Source: M30B19 sp041741535 (GTDB lineage Bacteria; Planctomycetota; Planctomycetia; Pirellulales; Pirellulaceae). From it: a stretch of DNA of 64,000 nucleotides. A program made the position numbers and the translations under genes. The stretch is taken from contig JBGSJV010000132.1 of the NCBI GenBank assembly GCA_041741535.1, forward strand, positions 1-64,000, given 5' to 3'. The notes under the pieces are model-generated. The model was not told the origin of the DNA. It made no database searches and saw nothing but the letters and a program-made list of their open reading frames with translations. This document shows, in pieces, positions 60,441-64,000 of this stretch (the first letter of the stretch is position 1; the number at the start of each line of letters is the position of its first letter).

Positions 60441-61493
60441 ATGATTTTGTGGGTGCTTCGAATTGTTTTCGTCCTGTTGGCCGGAAGTATCGGGTTGACA
60501 TGGACGGAATTGGACCTGCCGTTTCTGACGTATGGCTATTATTGGATTCTGCCAGTGACTTTGTTGGCGGCCGTGGTTGTGATTGCGGCCGATGTGATGA
60601 TTAAAGAAAAGCGAATCGACACGCTGAGCAGCATTTATTTCGGGATCATCGTCGGTCTGTTTTTGAATTTCATGGCCATGTTGGCTTTGGAGCCGTATTT
60701 CAACCAACTTGTTTCGGCGAACGAATCCAACGGGCAGGCGATCCGTACGGCGGTATCGCTCACGATGGGCATCACCTTGTGTTATATCACGACAAGTTTT
60801 ATTGTCCAGACGAAAGACGATTTCCGATTTATCGTGCCGTATGTGCAATTCTCTCGTGAGATTCGCGGTGGGCGACCTTACTTATTGGACACGAGTGTAA
60901 TAATCGACGGTCGGATCGCCGATGTTGTTCAAGTGGGCGTCATCGACAACAAGCTGATCGTGCCCAGTTTCGTGCTAACTGAATTGCAGAGTATCGCAGA
61001 CAGTCCGGATAAGATTCGTCGGGCGCGCGGCAAGCGGGGGTTGGATATCTTGAATCGGATGCAGAGCGATCAAAATATCGACCTGTCGATTTACGACCGC
61101 GAGCATTCAGAAATATCAGGTCTGCCGATTGATCAGAGGTTGGTGCAATTGGCCCAGCAATTGGAGGCCAAGATTGTTACGAACGATCAGAATCTGAACA
61201 AGATCGCGAAGCTTCATCAAGTTAAAGTCGTGAACCTGAACGATTTAGCCAATTCGATGAAATCGATATTGTTGCCCGGCGAAAAACTTGCGACTCGAAT
61301 TGTGCGTCCCGGAGAAAGTGCAGGGCAGGGTGTCGGATATTTGGAAGATGGCACGATGATCGTTGTTGACGGGGCGCGGGACTTGATTGGTAAAGACGTG
61401 ACGGCTTCGGTTACCAGTGTTCTGCAAACGAGCGCTGGTCGGATGATTTTCGGTACTTTGGATCAGACGCCAGCTCCCAAGCCAATGCGATAG
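60441..61493 (+). CDS. PIN-TRAM domain membrane protein (YacL-like)
   Basis: The 350-residue protein has four N-terminal membrane segments (VLRIVFVLLAGSIGL, YYWILPVTLLAAVVVIAADV, IYFGIIVGLFLNFMAMLAL, SLTMGITLCYITTSFIV). A PIN nuclease domain follows from about 147, with acidic residues in YLLDTSVIIDGR (D150) and VTNDQNLNKIA. A TRAM domain lies near 285-345 (EKLATRIVRPGESAGQ, GTMIVVDGARDLIG). This is the YacL type found in many bacteria. Its role in RNA processing is suspected but not proven. Its 3' end overlaps the convergent epimerase-like gene by 31 bp. Confidence 0.9.
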   Translation: MILWVLRIVFVLLAGSIGLTWTELDLPFLTYGYYWILPVTLLAAVVVIAADVMIKEKRIDTLSSIYFGIIVGLFLNFMAMLALEPYFNQLVSANESNGQAIRTAVSLTMGITLCYITTSFIVQTKDDFRFIVPYVQFSREIRGGRPYLLDTSVIIDGRIADVVQVGVIDNKLIVPSFVLTELQSIADSPDKIRRARGKRGLDILNRMQSDQNIDLSIYDREHSEISGLPIDQRLVQLAQQLEAKIVTNDQNLNKIAKLHQVKVVNLNDLANSMKSILLPGEKLATRIVRPGESAGQGVGYLEDGTMIVVDGARDLIGKDVTASVTSVLQTSAGRMIFGTLDQTPAPKPMR

Positions 61494-62362
61494 TTTGGAA
61501 ACAGCCAAGGTCCTGGGTACCAACGGATCAGCCTGCTGTTGTCGATCGACTTGTCTGGTGATGACCGACCGCCGACCTCGGTGAAGTTCGGCGCGGGGCA
61601 CTGGTAACGTTCTGCGAGAAACTCGTAAAATTCTCGTCGCCGGATGGGGTTCCCGTCGCTGACATTGATGATCGTCCAAGCTGGTGACTGCTGCGTGCCG
61701 AATGCCAAGATGGCGGCGGCATCCTCCACATGGATCAAGTTCAGCAGCCCGTCCCCTGAACCGACTATGGGCTGTCCGGTCTGTAGTGCGGAGAGGTTCG
61801 GGATTCGAGCCAAGGAATAAATACCTGCCAACCGAAAGATGCAGTAAGGAACTTCGGATTGCCCGGCCAGAATGTTCTCACACTCGATACTGGCCAGCGC
61901 CCCTGGTCGTTCGGCGCCCAATGGGGCATGTTCATCCGTGGTCGGAATCGCGGAAGACGGAGGCCGACCTGTCGAAGCCCGGCGCGGTTTCTCCTCCGCC
62001 ACGCGAGCGTAGACGCCCGTCGTGCTGACGAATTGGATTGGACACGTCTTCCCCGGGAATCGCTGAGCTAAAATCAAGGCCGCTCGGGTGGCTGCTTGAT
62101 AAACGGTCGTATGCTCCGCACCGTCGCGGCGATCATTTCCGACGCAGATCGTGATGGACTTGAACGATGGCAGCGAAGGATCGGCACTCAAATTGGCCCA
62201 TTGTTCGGGAGCGGCGACGATGGCTTGAATTCCATCCGCCTGAAGTTCTTGGGCTTTGAGTGGACTCCGAGTACTGGTCCACACCGATTGGCCATCGTTC
62301 AGTAACCGGTGAGCGAGTCGCCGGCCCAAGAAGCCGCAGCCAAAGATGAAATGCTTGAACAT
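61463..62362 (-). CDS. NAD-dependent epimerase/dehydratase-like (YeeZ-type) protein
   Basis: The ATG at 62362 has AGAGG upstream and gives 299 residues. The Rossmann start is FIFGCGFLGRRLAHRL (the G-x-G-x-x-G type). FVSTTGVYARV near 115-125 and YCIFRLAGIYSL are extended-SDR features, but a full Tyr-x3-Lys pair is not seen. VHVEDAAAILAF, read here as HVEDAAAILA, is the typical region near 215. The catalytic Tyr is likely altered, as in YeeZ-like relatives, so a binding role or unusual reaction is possible. Convergent with the PIN-TRAM gene. Confidence 0.8.
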   Translation of the reverse strand: MFKHFIFGCGFLGRRLAHRLLNDGQSVWTSTRSPLKAQELQADGIQAIVAAPEQWANLSADPSLPSFKSITICVGNDRRDGAEHTTVYQAATRAALILAQRFPGKTCPIQFVSTTGVYARVAEEKPRRASTGRPPSSAIPTTDEHAPLGAERPGALASIECENILAGQSEVPYCIFRLAGIYSLARIPNLSALQTGQPIVGSGDGLLNLIHVEDAAAILAFGTQQSPAWTIINVSDGNPIRRREFYEFLAERYQCPAPNFTEVGGRSSPDKSIDNSRLIRWYPGPWLFPNYRIGLGAGV

Positions 62363-62418
62363 CGTTCCTCTCACTACTCTGGCATGCGTACCGCGATTCC
62401 TCTGCTATCCTAACGACC

Positions 62419-63525
62419 ATGGTCCATAAAACAAACCCAGCGACCTCATGCATCGGCCGGTTGGCTCCTAGTCCCACGGGAGCCCAGCACGTTGGGAATG
62501 CGCGCACTTATCTTTTGGCCTGGCTTAGTGTGCGATTGCAAGGCGGCCAGTTGCGATTGCGGATTGAAGATATTGATTCGCCAAGGGTCAAACCTTGGGC
62601 GATCGAACAAACCATCGACGACTTGCACTGGTTGGGTTTGGATTGGGACGAGCTTGAATTTGACGAACCTCGCGATCCTCAGTTGCAAGAAAGGTCTTTG
62701 CCGCCCGGTGTTTGGCTACAAACCGAACGCTTCACGGTTTACGAGCGTTACTTGTTGGAGTTGCTGCGAGCCGGTCGTTTGTATCCCTGTTATTGTTCGC
62801 GGAAGGACATTGAAGCCGCCGCCAGTGCCCCGCATCGAGAAGATCATTTGGTGCGGTACCCCGACACCTGTCGCCTGCGAAGTGTGCCGTCCGAGATATT
62901 CCCTCATCTTCAGCCATCGGATCAAGACAACGACGCCCGCTTGTTGATTGATGCGGATTTGCTGGCTCGTCCGTTCGCCTGGCGGTTTCGGTCGCAAGAT
63001 GAACCTTTGGGATTTGAAGACCTGGTGTGCGGGCCTCAAAGGAAAAGTCCGCATCAGGAGCTGGGCGATTTTGTGATTGCCAAAAGCAGTGGCCATGTCG
63101 CGTATCAATTGGCGGTGGTCGTCGACGATCACGAAATGGGTGTGACGGAAGTGGTTCGTGGTGAGGACTTGATCCCCAGCACGTTTTGGCAGTTGGAGAT
63201 TTATCAGGCTTTGGGGTGGGTGCCACCCAAGTTTGGGCATGTGCCCTTGGTTGTTGGTCCCGACGGTCGCCGACTCGCAAAACGCCATGGTGATACTCGG
63301 CTGTCCGAAATCCGTCGGCTGGGGCAAGGACCCGAGCGATTGCTGGGGGAGTTGGCCGTTGGGCTTGGTCTGGTCCCACACCCTCGTCCCATCACAGCAC
63401 GCGAACTATTGGAGTTTGTCCAGTCGACATCGGTTCCCGGAACACCCACAGGCATTTGGGGAAGCCTTGCTCGCGAGCCGTATGTGTTGACGCAATCGAC
63501 CTGGCAGGCATTGCTTGGCCGTTGA
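62419..63525 (+). CDS. gluQ: Glutamyl-Q tRNA(Asp) synthetase
   Basis: GluQ-RS attaches glutamate to queuosine at position 34 of tRNA(Asp). The 368-residue protein has the class I catalytic core only. The HIGH-like motif is PSPTGAQHVGNART (24-27 HVGN), zinc-site residues lie in YPCYCSRKD, and the KMSKS-like segment is RLAKRHGD (285-292). FVIAKSSGHVAYQLAVVVDD is typical. A full glutamyl-tRNA synthetase would have a C-terminal anticodon domain, absent here. It is longer than the E. coli form (about 300). It is divergent from the epimerase-like gene with a 56-bp gap. Confidence 0.92.
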   Translation: MVHKTNPATSCIGRLAPSPTGAQHVGNARTYLLAWLSVRLQGGQLRLRIEDIDSPRVKPWAIEQTIDDLHWLGLDWDELEFDEPRDPQLQERSLPPGVWLQTERFTVYERYLLELLRAGRLYPCYCSRKDIEAAASAPHREDHLVRYPDTCRLRSVPSEIFPHLQPSDQDNDARLLIDADLLARPFAWRFRSQDEPLGFEDLVCGPQRKSPHQELGDFVIAKSSGHVAYQLAVVVDDHEMGVTEVVRGEDLIPSTFWQLEIYQALGWVPPKFGHVPLVVGPDGRRLAKRHGDTRLSEIRRLGQGPERLLGELAVGLGLVPHPRPITARELLEFVQSTSVPGTPTGIWGSLAREPYVLTQSTWQALLGR

Positions 63526-63795
63526 TGGACGCGATTTCAAGCGATTGTTTGGTTCGGGCGTCTGGTTGTTTCGAAGGAAATTCGCTCCCACTTCGCAATT
63601 TAGACTGAAAACACTAAGATCTGACAAAATGTTTGAATGTTCGTCACCCCGAACGGTTACAAATGTTCGTTCGTCGCGGATTGGTGATCCTTCTGGCGTT
63701 CATTAGAGTCTACCGCGCCGGTTGGGGCTTGATTTTAATGGATCGATCTAGCAAAGTGCTCGATCGGTCACATTTTCCATCGCCGAGGAATTTCC

Positions 63796-64000
63796 ATGAA
63801 AATACGTGTTGGTTCAATTGTTTCTGTGTTCGTCGTTGCTAGCCTATGGCTGGCGGCGGCCTTGGGCGATGTGATTGTTGTGAGTGAGACCTTTACGGGT
63901 CAACTTACAGCCTATTCGACGCCGGGAGCCGCCCCGACACAATTTGCTCAACTGCAAATGCGAGGGGATTCTCCGTTCCCGTTGTTGTCGGGTCTGTATT
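63796..64000 (+). CDS. N-terminus of an exported protein, 3' partial
   Basis: An ATG with GAGGA upstream opens a frame of 68 codons to the window end. It begins with a signal peptide (VSVFVVASLWLAAALG, to about 21), followed by DVIVVSETFTGQLTAYST. That looks like the mature start of a beta-rich surface or extracellular protein. A sorting tag, if any, would lie outside the window. The 270 bp before it hold only its promoter region, with no feature I can support. Confidence 0.7.
   Translation, partial: MKIRVGSIVSVFVVASLWLAAALGDVIVVSETFTGQLTAYSTPGAAPTQFAQLQMRGDSPFPLLSGLY

Overview
The window looks like a chromosomal stretch of a planctomycete of the Pirellula/Rhodopirellula kind. The evidence is a moderate GC content by eye, many secreted or lipoprotein genes of planctomycete-only type, a very long SecA with an enlarged helical wing domain, a GAF-HlyD fusion adaptor, and a Kdo transferase, which implies a Gram-negative lipopolysaccharide outer membrane. 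I see no tRNA, rRNA, CRISPR array, prophage or intact insertion sequence. Most of the window is ordinary core genome, interrupted by small palindromic repeats.

Layout. 1-6.2 kb: end of a Gly-rich protein, an amidohydrolase, a reverse-strand glycosyltransferase, then guaA-ettA. 6.2-7.4 kb: a repeat-rich gap with a small inverted-repeat element, a Lys/Ala-rich basic protein gene and four tandem 34-bp hairpins. 7.4-11.8 kb: a reverse operon of a large secreted protein, a Nif3-like protein and pdxJ. 11.9-27.7 kb: an accessory region of secreted proteins and lipoproteins, including two paralogues that share one domain, a two-gene unit with a P-loop ATPase, infA and a PDZ protein. 26.5-30 kb: two membrane-fusion adaptor genes. 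30.3-34.2 kb: ispA-like, dxs and nadK, with a second inverted-repeat element inserted at the dxs stop codon. 34.3-38.4 kb: a compact run of metallo-hydrolase, ThrE-type exporter, myo-inositol oxygenase and an unknown secreted protein. 38.5-43.8 kb: an alpha-galactosidase-like protein, a PhnP-like hydrolase and a metal P-type ATPase. 44-49 kb: secA-waaA. 49-64 kb: HAD hydrolase, larE, a YdcF-like protein, an NfeD/ClpP-class protease, an HD-GYP protein, ribBA-purK-dgt, a PIN-TRAM protein, an epimerase-like gene, gluQ, and the start of a secreted protein.

Themes. Several genes handle purine and GTP supply and use (guaA, purK, ribBA, dgt). Two handle isoprenoid precursors (dxs, ispA-like). secA supplies export for the many secreted products. 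The strongest unusual signals are: four degenerate copies of a helical-wing motif in SecA; a pair of related short inverted-repeat elements, one with a clear 9-bp target duplication; a family of hairpins with a GGA loop; a secreted or lipoprotein paralogue pair; and a translationally coupled two-gene ATPase unit of unknown role. I found no clear complete new defence or biosynthetic system.
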